DNA of 64,000 bases from NCBI GenBank assembly GCA_964247055.1, contig OZ176057.1, positions 4,340,001-4,404,000 of the forward strand, read 5' to 3'. The position numbers were made by a program, and so were the translations under genes. This DNA comes from Paragordius varius (Eukaryota > Nematomorpha). Of the stretch, positions 11,282-21,967 are shown one piece after another. Under the pieces are notes generated by a model. The model searched no databases. It saw only the letters and a list, made by a program, of their open reading frames with translations, and was not told the origin of the DNA. How positions within the stretch are numbered: position 1 is the first letter of the stretch; every line of letters starts with the position of its first letter.

Positions 11282-11380
11282 GATATGTGAAAACCCCAAG
11301 TCAAATAGTTGTGTCGTACTGATGAGTGCTAACAAGCAAACTAGTCTGCGATTACAATTAACGAAGGGTTTCACATATCG
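11282..11380 (+). ncRNA. hammerhead-like motif, F arm 2 (core damaged)
   Basis: CTGATGA at 11319-11325 and the stem II start GTGCTAACAAGC are kept, but three bases including the G of GAAA are missing (GCAAACTAGTC), so the fold should not cleave. The outer stem is intact. Confidence 0.65.
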
Positions 11381-11732
11381 TTTATAATTTCTATTTATAA
11401 TTTCATTTAATTCTATTTAATTATCCTTTATCGTTATATTCCGGATTTTAACAACTGTTATTACAAAACATAACCAATCCGTTAATTACCATTACAATAT
11501 CATCTTTATCTTATGTTTCTTATCATAATAGAGTGCTTCTTAGTTATTAAATTGATTTCTATGAAATTCCTAAGTTGCTATACTCTAAATCTAGGCTCAC
11601 CCCTAGAGTTAATTTTCAGTTTATTTTCAAATTTTCAGTTTAATTTTTATAAATTACATTAAATTTAATTTAAATTCGTATAACCAACTGCATTTATACC
11701 AAAATTGCAAAGTTGGATATATATACGAAATC

Positions 11733-11832
11733 GATATGAGAAACCCCAAGTCAAATAGTTGTGTCGTCTGATGAGTGCTAACAAGCACGAAATTAGTCTG
11801 CGATTACTATTGACGAAGGGTTTCACATATCG
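11733..11832 (+). ncRNA. hammerhead-ribozyme-like motif, F arm 3
   Basis: CTGATGA (11768-11774), GTGC, loop TAACAA, GCAC and GAAA (11789-11792) are all intact. Stem III TTAGTC/GATTA has one wobble. The base before CTGATGA present in arms 1 and 2 (GTA) is shortened here to GT. The outer stem differs slightly (CGATATGAGAAACCCC). Confidence 0.7.
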
Positions 11833-11930
11833 TTTATAATTTCTATTTATAATTTCATTTAATTCTATTTAATTATCCTTTATCGTTATATTACGGATTT
11901 TAACACATGTTATTACTAACAAAAATATGT

Positions 11931-12289
11931 TTATAGCCTTTCTATACAATGCAAATTTGTCTCTTCAAAAATGTAAAAAGTATAAAAATACCTATCTTAA
12001 CCCGTATTTATTAATTACATCGTACATACAGCAGTCAAATAATTGATGAAAAAATTATATATATTTTACCATAAAATTTTTGAATTTAACAAAAAATGTA
12101 ACATTTACTGATTTTGCTGTTTGTTTCATCTTTAAAATTATCTGCTAAAAACTTATTTATAATTATTTCTTTATTTAACACGAGAAGAAGGTTTGATAAT
12201 CTAACTTTACAAAGCAACTTTAAAAAAATAGTTTGTTTATAATAGTCGAAAAAATTAAAATGTAAAATGGTTAAGTCTATGTAAAATAA
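11931..12289. other. AT-rich spacer, no gene seen
   Basis: No supported coding sequence; this lies downstream of the small minus-strand frame at 12290-12436 and could include its 3' untranslated region. Confidence 0.4.
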
Positions 12290-12436
12290 CTAACTATCTA
12301 AAGCATCTATCATTTCTTCTATCGCGGTTTCTGGATCAAAGCCATCATCTATTGGAAACGTATCGTACACTTTAAAGTTTTCTATATCTAAATTATTATT
12401 ATGATGTGGTATATAATATAAATTTACACATTTAAA
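12290..12436 (-). CDS. possible C-terminal exon or gene remnant of unknown function
   Basis: A short minus-strand frame closed by TAG at 12290-12292 ends VYDTFPIDDGFDPETAIEEM plus IDALDS. The composition is protein-like (acidic, varied residues, third-position AT preference) and unlike the repetitive frames nearby; local G+C is higher than the surroundings. It has no start codon of its own in a sensible place. The frame simply runs back to an in-frame stop at 12437, so it would have to be a terminal exon or the surviving end of a transposase or host gene. I do not recognise the family. No clear splice acceptor was seen and no upstream exon was found. Confidence 0.35.
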   Translation of the reverse strand, partial: FKCVNLYYIPHHNNNLDIENFKVYDTFPIDDGFDPETAIEEMIDALDS

Positions 12437-12451
12437 TCAAAAATCTATTTA

Positions 12452-12472
12452 ATATATATATATATATATATA
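12452..12472. repeat. (AT)n microsatellite
   Basis: AT dinucleotide run seen directly. Confidence 0.9.
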
Positions 12473-13350
12473 CCAGGAATCCGACGTTTAACTAAAAACA
12501 TTGATATATTAAAATACATTAGGAGAAAAAAATATTATTGATAATTCCCACCATTAAAAATTAATATAACTTGATAATTTATATACATTATAAGATCCTT
12601 CTAACTAAGAATATGGTGTATAATGACGTTTTGGGAAATGATTGTATGAATTTTTACGACTGTAGACATTGTTAGGCCTTTAGATTGATATTATGTTAGT
12701 AAATAATTTAGCTTTCTTTAAAATCCAATTTTTAAATACATGTACAAAAAAATTGATAATCTTGTGTATAAGAAACATATATCCGTTTTTAACTGTCATT
12801 TAATTATAACTGTAGACCTTTCCATATTTTACGATGCAGAATATAATGGATATGTTAATAAAAATGGTTAGGAATGTAAAAAGCAGTACTCTAAAGGGGC
12901 GGCAGCGACCGGGGCGGGGAAAAAAATTGGAGTAAAAATAAAACTAGATACGTACTGAATGATTTCAGGTGCGAATTATCAAGAGTTAATACCGATAGGG
13001 GAAAATAGTTCAGAAAATGCAGATATTGGGATCTCATTGATTGGGATTTATATAATTATTATATATTTTACATTTTTATCTTGGATTCGAAAAAAGGTTG
13101 AAATCAAAGCATAAGGTTATTTTACAATTAATCACTGTTCATTTTTTAATTTACCTCATGATAAAACATTTTACAAAAGAATTGAAAGTATTAATTAACT
13201 AATAATATTCACACTTGATTTTTACAATATATAAGTTTAAACTCTTTTATCTAAAGCTTCGTCTTTATTTCACATAATTAAAAATATTATGAAGGAAGGT
13301 CATAAATTTAAATGGTTTAATGAGATTTAGGGATATATTTTTTTTATGCA
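12473..13350. other. mostly AT-rich region with a GC-rich patch
   Basis: At 12896-12925 there is a short GC-rich patch (GGGGCGGCAGCGACCGGGGC) that stands out from the surroundings. A 41-codon plus-strand frame across it (from about 12833) is basic (TLKGRQRPGRGKK) and may be a scrap of a LINE tail, but this is not secure. Confidence 0.35.
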
Positions 13351-13358
13351 GCATTTTT

Positions 13359-13946
13359 TTAAAAGGAAATTGCTTGATCACAAATTAAAACTACTTTCAT
13401 CATGTATGATTTTGTAGCCTTTTTTAATCTTTTTACTCGTAAGAAATGAGGGCATATCGCCATAGAAGTCTGTCTAGCATAATTACGATTAATTTGCAGT
13501 TCTTTTTGTCCATTTATTGCGTTTTTAAACGTATAATCTTCGTATTTAATTATATATGATTTTTTTGCTGCAATCAATAGAGTTCAATGCCAATACCATC
13601 GTATTCTATTTGTCATATTCCCAATAAACTTGTGATCTAACCTCCCTTTCATTAATATATTTCTTATTATTGCACATATCATTATAATCTTATCCATTCC
13701 TGTAACTATAAATGGTCTTTTTTGGGTTTTTTGACGCCCCGCATCTGTGAGTTTTACATCATTCTGGGATTTTGTCATTTTTCTAATATCAATTATTTAA
13801 CAACCGTATCATCACGAATAAATTTATCCTTAATTCTCTTCTTTCTTTTAAATCATTTTTATTACAATAAAAAAGTTTTTTTTTTATTTTTGACGCCCCG
13901 CATCTATGAGCCATACATCATTGGTGATAATTATTTTTCACTTTAA
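13359..13946 (-). pseudogene. decayed coding remnant, possibly FLYWCH/MULE-type
   Basis: Two minus-strand frames follow each other: 13584-13778 (NDVKLTDAGRQK...) and 13359-13577 (KSYIIKYEDYTFKNAING, then QINRNYARQTSMAI). The second has the spacing of a FLYWCH zinc finger (Y.F...., W.C....C.A) but lacks the Trp and Cys residues, so it would be non-functional. The 5' part is duplicated: GACGCCCCGCATCTRTGAG occurs at about 13733 and 13892. Assignment to a MULE-type transposon is a guess from that pattern. Confidence 0.25.
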
Positions 13947-14139
13947 TATGTACAACATTGAAATATTCTTTCAAATTACCCCAAGTTTTCTATCATTATT
14001 TAAAAATTAAACCTAGGTTTAACATGAAATATTGTTTATTTATCCTGCAGTACCTAGCATTAACCAGTAGGGTTGTGCTGACCAAGTCATGACCCATTAA
14101 TTCCCTTCACGACCAGATTCATTCATATAAAAACAACAA

Positions 14140-14950
14140 TGATTTAAGGTGACACACTTTTTGGAAAAATACTTTAGTCCTTTTAAAGTGCATATTTTCA
14201 ATTGTAGAGAATCTTGCAAATAGTTTTGCTGATTCCTAAAAAACGCTTTTATATGTTGAGCCAATAACGTGCATCTTATTTTACTTTATTCAAATCAATC
14301 TTCTAACGGCATATAAAGGTTTGATATTTTTTTTTCAAAAACCAAATTTTTCCACTATAGTTATATTTATGTAATCCATTTTCATATATACGTAAAACGA
14401 TTTTATCAGCCTCATTTTAAATTTTAATGGATCTGATCATATTACAAAAGTGCATAACACTTTGTTCTTACAACAATCAATAATTATTTCGTCCAGCATT
14501 TATTGTCATTCCTATCCAAATAGATTGTATTTGTGTAATATCATAAGATTCATCGGTGACCAATAAAAGTGTTTGGCTTAGTCCTTTGAAAAAATAATTA
14601 CATCTTTTTGTGTTTCTACTTTTTTGCAGAATAGTTGTTCATTAAATCCTTGATTGCAGTGTTACCAATGCATCCTGGGTCTTTTGATGTGTATTTTTTT
14701 ACAATTAGTTTACTACATTATTCCATGCCTTAAATTATGGATCAATTTATCTGCATTTTTAATAACTCTTCTTGTGAGTTGTTTATTCATTTATCATCAT
14801 TTCTATTTGGATATCCCACAAACTGTTTTTAATATTGGCAACAAATACTCACCATTTAAAGCGCCATATATACCTTTTCTAATAATTTATTTCAAAACAT
14901 AATGTGGTTAATTCATTTTCTCTTTCTGTAACAAAATTTTATCTTACTTT
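14140..14950 (-). pseudogene. decayed coding remnant of unknown family
   Basis: Read on the minus strand, several stop-interrupted stretches have normal protein composition: SQTLLLVTDESYDITQIQSI and IWIGMTINAGRNN from about 14590 to 14490, and NEADKIVLRIYENGLHKYN plus FLKKKYQTFICR from about 14420 to 14310. I do not recognise the family. It may belong with the remnant at 13359-13946. The plus-strand 82-codon frame at 14654-14902 is not convincing. Confidence 0.3.
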
Positions 14951-15250
14951 TTAAGCAAATATAGTTTAAAACGTTTCTTGTGATTAATATTGTAAAATTG
15001 TTATTATTAAAATTAATTGCTTCCTCATTTTTGTCTCTATAACAATCCCAGTTCCATATTCAAAATATTTATATTCCAACCAAAATAACTAGTAATATCA
15101 CAAACATCTAAATTTGTTTGCTAAATGGATCTTATATTATTTTTAGGATTTTAGCAACCCTAAATGACCTTAAATACTTTACATTGTATAATATTTTGAA
15201 TCTATAAATAATTATAATAACCACTTCGGACCAATTTCCTAGCCAAAAAA
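14951..15250. other. AT-rich spacer
   Basis: No gene seen. Confidence 0.5.
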
Positions 15251-15479
15251 TTTACCAATTACACCTCAAATTCGTCCTTGACAAATCCCTTAAACAATTT
15301 AAATTTACCCCCGATCAATTCAAATTCCTAAAATATGTTTTTTGTAAGATTTAAAATAAGCTCTATTTTTTTAATTTTAAAAATATGATTTTGTTAAAAA
15401 TCAATATAATACTGAAATTAACGATAAAGATAAATTTTATATGAATAATGAGTAATCCGAAAACACACGTATTTTAAGG

Positions 15480-17485
15480 CAGCGCTTCTTAAACTTTTGT
15501 AACTCCCGCACCCATTATGATAGCGAGTTTTTTAAAGACCCCAACAATTCGAAAAACTCTTAGAAATTTTTACGATAATATTTATCAAGATTATTTCGGT
15601 TTTAGGAAATTGACAAATATAAATCTACATTTTTTTAAATTTCTGCAACATCTTCTGATTCATAGTAAATTTATACAAGATATTATAATGATCGGTGGTC
15701 TTTTGGAAAGTATGATACCATACAAATCCCCCAGAAATGTGTTCTGAACTCGTATGGCTTCTTAATTTTAAAAATTTCCTCCAAAACACGCCATTTTTGT
15801 ATGACCGCTAGACACCAACCCATAGACCAATATTATATATTGGTGCAGTTTTTGGCGGGTAGCTAACACAGGGGCAGTTATAAAAAAGCGCTGGGTGAAA
15901 TTTTGTCTTTATATGGGGAATATCTGGAATTATCATGGATTTCATATGTTCCTAATATAGATATTCTGAAATTTGGCTCCCAAGGCATGCTAATTCGTTA
16001 TGGTGTCGCCGCGAGCCTTCTAACCGGGATGAAACAAACAACGCCTGATTAATTTTTGCCATAATTCGGGTAGTACCTGGAATCTGATTGATTCCATATG
16101 CACAGTGGTGCCCCAAAACCAAAATGTCATTCTATAGTGGATTTTTCAGGGCAAGGGCTTAATTAAGGGGTAATTGAATTTAACCTCTCTACTCAAATTT
16201 TTGCTTTTTTAGGGTTTTATTTCAAGCCCTTATAGAACTCATATGGCATGATAGGTTTTCTAAACTTTGCCTCCAGAGTCATGTTGTATAGATATGGTGG
16301 TGTAGTTGTAGGCGGGTAACCCTCTACCCAGAAGTCTTCATAAAAAATTTTGCTTATACAGGGAAAAACCTGTCATAAAACAATCCATACGTTCTTGATA
16401 TTTTTGGAAAAATGGCTTTAAAATATAATAGTTCAAAGATAGCGCATTTTTAGGGGGTAAAAGGCCTAATTAACAGCTAATTTGAAAAAACCGCTAGACT
16501 TAAATTTTGTTTTTACGGGTAATATTTTAATATTGAATTTATATGGCCTGATAAGTTGTCTGAAAATTAACTCCTAAACAACGCAATTTCCATATGATGA
16601 CGCAGTTTTAGGCGGGTAGCTCCTTACCCAAAGGCTGATACAAAAAAGCTAATTAAAATATTTGCCTTTTACGGAGAATACCTGGGATTCATATTTGATT
16701 CCATCTCTCATTTGCCTTAAAACTAAAAAAATCATTCTATAGTGGTGTATTTTTCAGGGCGTGAAGGGCCAAATTGACGGATAATTTTAAAAAATCGTAT
16801 TACCTAAATTTTTGCCTTGTTATAAATAATATTTTCAGCACATATTAATCTTATATGGCCTAATAGGTTCTGAAATTTAGCCCAAAGGCACGCTATTTTC
16901 ATACTACGGGGCAGTCTTTAGCGGGTTTTAGCAGCCAATATAAAAAACGCTCGACTAATATATTTTTTAATATGAAATACCTCGAATTCTCCCAGTTTTT
17001 AGGGTCTTATGCCTTGGGTAAAAAATAGATTCAAAAAATTGTTTTTGTAGACTTAGGTTTTCAAAAAAGGGGAATTTAGGGGGGAGCGGGAGAGAGGGAA
17101 AATCAAAAAAGCAAGCCGACTATGTTCGAAATTAAGAATAAATATAAAAGAATTTTATTTGAAATCGAATGGTCCAACATGTTTTCAGAAAGTTTTAAAC
17201 ACACGATTTTTGTTGACTTCTGTTTTCAAAAACCCGTTTTTTACACGGGATGGGGAACTGGAGGCCTAATTCAAAAAAGGACTAATCTATTGTCGGGGCA
17301 TTCGTTAATGATATTTTTTCGACATTTGGATTTGAATAAGTCTAAAGGTTTTTTGGAAACAGATCACACCACATTTTTTATTTTTAAAATTATATAGATT
17401 TTTCAAGTTAAAAAACATTTTTATATTTTAATTTTATCACTCGCGACCCCAATAGGGGTCACGACCCATAGTCTTTGAAGCCCTG
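15480..17485. mobile_element. hAT-type element (non-autonomous) with internal Helitron relic
   Basis: The termini are CAGCGCTTCTTAAACT (15480) and AGTCTTTGAAGCCCTG (17485), imperfect inverted repeats of the classical hAT form. An 8-bp target duplication is TTTTAAGG (15472-15479) / TTTTAAAG (17486-17493), 7 of 8 matching. The right subterminal region has the short palindromic GCGACCCCAATAGGGGTCACG typical of many hAT MITEs. Without the inner insertion the element would be only about 420 bp, and there is no transposase. Confidence 0.8.
15810..17399 (-). mobile_element. Helitron relic with ~300-bp internal repeats
   Basis: The right border reads TATATAGA followed by T, i.e. on the minus strand A then TCTATATA, matching the 5' end of the bordered Helitron at 53887 (TCTATATATTTATAAAAATG). 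The region 17070-17395 matches that Helitron's interior on the minus strand (landmarks GACTATGTTCG, TGGTCCAACA, GTCGGGACATT-like). The rest consists of diverged ~300-bp tandem units that begin GGCGGGTAGC (about 15855, 16311, 16613, 16921). The 3' border near 15810 (GCTAG plus a hairpin CCAATAT/ATATTGG) is only tentative. The 91-codon plus-strand frame at 17122 belongs to this repeat. Confidence 0.6.
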
Positions 17486-17552
17486 TTTTAAAGTGATCGA
17501 ATTGTTCGGGGTGAATTTAAAATAATAAAGGGTACATTAGAATTTTATATGG

Positions 17553-18465
17553 TTTATATTTTGTTTTAAGGTACTTGTAATTTCCACATTAACAAGGCTT
17601 AACGCCTTTAAGTTTATATGTTTTTTTTAACATTTATTTTACTTAAATACAATTATCCTATGGTAGAACATATATATTAGCGAAACACAAGATCACATTT
17701 CCCTACAATTCTCATAATTAGCTAATATGTTAAAATCTCAGCTAGCCAAACAACATTCTATTTTATAAAACATTATTACGAATAGGGTGAAAGGTTTCTT
17801 TATATAAACTTGATGTTAATCTGAAAATAATAGCATCAAAATATAAAAATAATGTTTTTTAATATTAATGTTAAATGTAGATTTTATTAATGATTAACTT
17901 TTTTTAGCATTATAGTAGAAAAAAGCCTGCTATTTTGCAAAAATATAGTAATAAAATGGCGTTAAATGGGTTTATTCGTAGCTTTTTTAAATTTTAATTA
18001 AAAATTGTTCTAAGTAGTTTTAAAATATATAGTTTGAATATGGTTTCGGATCGCTATTATCAATTTAAATCAAAAATATGTAAATGAATTAACGTAATAA
18101 ACGAAGGGAATGGAAAAATATTATCGTACCGAGTATTAATAGGATATTGAATAATTTGAATAAAAACTTTTAAATATTTTTTAAACTTCATATTACCAAA
18201 CCATCCAACCCGATAGTAATATAAAAATAATTTAAAACTATAAACCACATTTTTATACCAGTCAAAGTCAAAAAAGGGCGTAGGCTATTATATAAAACGA
18301 TGGGAACACAAATTTTAAGCATAAAATATTTTTTTATTACTAACTATTTTAATATATACATATAATATATATATATATATTCATTTTACTATTACAACTA
18401 TTTATTTATCCAGGCCTTTGTTAATAGATCAAAAGTTATTTGGAGTATTTCGAAATTTGTGTTGC
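17553..18465. other. AT-rich region without a recognisable gene
   Basis: No supported coding sequence. An (AT)8 tract lies at about 18365-18380. Confidence 0.5.
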
Positions 18466-18897
18466 ACACTGTGTAGTACAAGAATGGCCACATGCGTCCC
18501 GCCAAAACTTTTGAGAAATAATATTTTGCAAAATTTTTATCATAAAATTTTAGAAATATTACAGTATGCATTTTGATGTTTGCTTATTTCACACTATAGC
18601 AGGGCAATTATCAACACAGGAGTGTATGGAAAAAAGACAGGAAATTTGTTTATTCAACATTTTGTTGTTTTTTTCACCATAGACTACTGTTTTGCAAATT
18701 TTATTATATAGTTATAAAAATGCATAATATTTTCTTATACAAATTTTATAAATAAGTCTATCTATTTGCAAACTAAAATAATTCGTTTATTGTGTTTTTA
18801 TTATTTAATCTTATGTTTATGATGGCCAATAATATATATATCTATATATCTAATGCATTCAAGGCCTAGAACCGATTTTTGTTGGGCACCCCTTAAA
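18466..18897. mobile_element. possible hAT MITE
   Basis: The right end TTGTTGGGCACCCCTTA read in reverse (AGGGGTGCCCAAC) is a standard hAT MITE terminus. The left end (around 18478-18500, ATGGCCACATGCGTCCC) contains the matching subterminal block but is worn. No target duplication could be verified. Confidence 0.4.
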
Positions 18898-19434
18898 ATA
18901 TCATACATTATTGGAAATATATCGTGTAAAATATAGAATATCCTTGGTATGACGGAATATTAAATAGGTTTTATTAATCATATTTAAGGAATATTCAATT
19001 TATTCATATTTAAAGCAGCCCGTTAAAATAATAACATTTATATATGATATAAAGTTACCTCGACGATTAGATCTATTGTCAAATCTAAAGAATTTGGTTG
19101 CTGTGCCATTTCTTATGAACAAAGTGTAAAAAAATCGACCTTTAACAGAAAAAAAGTTAATTAACACTACTATATAGATATATTTGCTTAAAAAAACGGA
19201 TAATATAAATTATAATATACCATTTATATCATGGCGTGTCAAAACAGCTTTTGTTATAATTCCTGGGAGAGATTCGTTTGTATTTAAACTAGAAATCAAT
19301 CGTTTTCGCCCATAATCTATTAATAATTGTACAGAAATGAATAGTCTAGTTACCTTGTTACATTAATATTATATCAACTTTAATAGAGTTAGTCATTGTT
19401 TAAAGTATTATAATTTTTTTAGTCAGTCATTAAA
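18898..19434. other. AT-rich spacer
   Basis: No gene or repeat recognised. Confidence 0.5.
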
Positions 19435-19748
19435 TATACCATTTACACCTCAAATTCACCCTCGAACAATTCTAATTTGCCTTCAGGCGATTCGAATTCA
19501 CCCTGGAACAATTTAAATTTACCCTAAAAATTATTTTCGGGCTAATATAATCATTAATATATATCTTTATACCACAATTTATAATTTCATCTATATATTA
19601 TTTTAAACGAAGGTAATTTTTTTTAAAATAATAAAGTATATTTTAAAATATATGATTACCTATGATTTATTTTAGGGGAAGGTGAATCGAATGGTACAAA
19701 GGGAAGATAAATAATTGTTTAAGGGTTATTTTGAAGTGTAAATGGTAT
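19435..19748. mobile_element. family B inverted-repeat element
   Basis: Left end TATACCATTTACACCTCAAA with B-type 21-bp units (CACCCTCGAACAATTC, CACCCTGGAACAATTT). Right end TTTAAGGGTTATTTTGAAG followed by TGTAAATGGTAT. About 314 bp, non-coding. Confidence 0.8.
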
Positions 19749-20540
19749 TTATAATCAACAAACATATTATATAAGTACAATTTTAACTGTTAACTGATAT
19801 ATATTGGGAAATAACCCTAATAATTGCTGATTATCATATGTATTATAATACTGGAGTTTACTTGAAGCCGGCTCCTACATGTAAACCTACTAATAATTTG
19901 CAAGTTTCCAAAAATAATTTTGGAAATTAATTGATTTTATTTTTTATGAGAAATTTTTTGAACACTGTAGTATATAATCATGTTCAATTTATAATAACTA
20001 TAATATTTTACTTCAATCTAGTCCGGATACAAAAGTACAAAAATGGAACTAAACTGTAACGATTCAAATAATTATTTTCATCTCGGATTTAATTGGTATT
20101 GTCTGATACGATATTGGTTAATGACCTTTTTTAATGGCTTTAATTAATTTTTAGGTGGTAAAAATAATATAGCTATAAAATGAGTCCTATCTAAAAGCCA
20201 TTTTTATATATAAAGCATATTATTAAGTATAAAAAAAGAGTATATTAATTAAAAAATTCATTACACAACCGGTTTAGTACATTCTCAGTTCTTCAAATTC
20301 AAAATCATCATCGATCAAAAAGCGATTATAAAAAAATCTCGGATTTTTATTTGAACACAAAGTTAAAATTTGCATGGAACCTTAATTGCTATAGTTACAC
20401 ATTTACGCCTAAATCATTAATTTAAAATTTTTTAAAATTAATAAAAATAAAACGATGGAAATTTTTGATGTTTATTTATAGTTTCAGCTTTTAAACAGTT
20501 ATACAATCTAACTTTTTTCCCTAACCCGGCTCAATCTTAT
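19749..20540. other. AT-rich spacer
   Basis: No gene or repeat recognised. Confidence 0.5.
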
Positions 20541-21967
20541 CACTGGGTTTGCATATGAATGAAACCATTCTACTCGAGTTTTTTGAAATTTTTGACGTTT
20601 AATTTTATAAATTTAAATTATAACTCTTTTATGATTATGCGCCCTTTTTATCAAAATTTAAAAAAATGTTTTTTTTGAAAATATACAACAAATGTCTATT
20701 ATTAATATATTGTTCGAAAGAGTGATAACTATATGAAATGTATCCTAATATGTTATACATCGATAGTTAATATTAGACATAAGCGTCAAACCCGCCAAGC
20801 GAGAGCGCTTTTTAATATATTAAAATTTATATATGAATAGCTCAAAAATTGTGTAGATGTCAATGAACTAAGATCACAAAAGAAAATTTTGTTACACTTA
20901 ATTTTTGCTTTAAGGTCATTCCCCAAAGCCATAAACTTTTTGTTTTTTAAAAAAATTAATTAACGTCATATCAATATTAATTATTTTCTGAAGAAGGTTT
21001 ATTCCAAAATTTTACAGACTGTAACCATACTTTAAGGTATTCGATCTTTTATAACCATTATATAATAAATTTATATAACGATGTAAGTTTTCACTAAAAA
21101 TAATTATGATAATAATAATTTTTATTTATAAAGCAAACCATTTACAAAGATTTTTTATGATTTTATACCAATGTAACCCTACTAATTATATTAAAATAAT
21201 TTATGTGTAAATTAAATTTTGAGTTATTTGAGATTTGAAGTTTGACCAATAAACCATAGATTGATTTAAATAACCAGCTACCATTCGAAAGATGGAGTTT
21301 CGGCTCTTTGGAATAACATAAAATACATGGTTCTATGTCAAAAGCTTTTAATGGAAAATATCAAGTTTAATGTTACGGTATCAAATATTATCGATAATAC
21401 CTAATATAAAAATACTTAGGGGTTAGACCAAGTCGTTTTACAGATATACTATTTATGTACTTTAAATTAAGGTGACCAAACCTCCCGCTTTTTCACACTT
21501 ACGTTTTTAAAATATACCGCTTTTTCACGATTATATAAAAAAAATTTTTTTAATACAAATAAAGTTTTTTTATCCGTTTAAATTTTTTATCATTAAATAT
21601 CTTTAAAATCTATATAAATTTTAAACTAAAATTTTTTCTTTTTTAATAAAAATATTTTTTTTCGAATTTATATCATATGATTATACACTTCCTTCCTACT
21701 ACTGTCATCATTATCAAAAAGACAAATTTTACCATAAATCGGTACCTTACACGTTTATTCCAGAAATTTAAGGTAACATAATATTTATACCAATTTTTTG
21801 GTTTTATTACTTCCCAACATTAGCCAAATTAATACCACAAATCGATAGATTATAAGACAATTGATACCACAAATCGGTACCTTACACGTTTATTCCAGAA
21901 AATTAAGGTAATATAATATTTATACTAATAGTTGTTTATAAGTATGAGCACAAAGTTGTTACAACGA

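Larger units (their letters stand above)
10826..11930. mobile_element. family F: three-armed inverted-repeat element carrying hammerhead-ribozyme cores
   Basis: Arm 1 (10826-11080) is the reverse complement of arm 2 (about 11245-11507). Arm 3 (about 11695-11930) repeats arm 2 directly with a 449 bp period. The spacer between arms 1 and 2 (landmark CTCTAGGGGTGAGCCTAGA) reappears inverted between arms 2 and 3. Every arm contains a hammerhead core flanked by a 15-bp outer stem (CGATATGTGAAAccc / gggTTTCACATATCG). There is no reading frame. Known hammerhead carriers in animals are Penelope-like elements (in their terminal repeats) and retrozymes; which applies here, or whether this is something else, cannot be decided from the window. 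Confidence 0.75.
15251..17552. mobile_element. family B element split by a hAT MITE
   Basis: The left arm (about 15251-15330) shows degenerate B units (ATTACACCTCAAATTCGTCC, TTTACCCCCGATCAATTC). The right arm follows the hAT insertion (GAATTGTTCGGGGTGAATTT, 17500-17519) and ends near 17552. Removing the insertion leaves about 290 bp, the usual size of family B. Confidence 0.6.

Noticed and set aside
17122-17397. 91-codon plus-strand frame with GWGTGGLIQK-type sequence
   Set aside because: It is the Helitron module in reverse orientation (same as 53.9-55.2 kb), not a gene.
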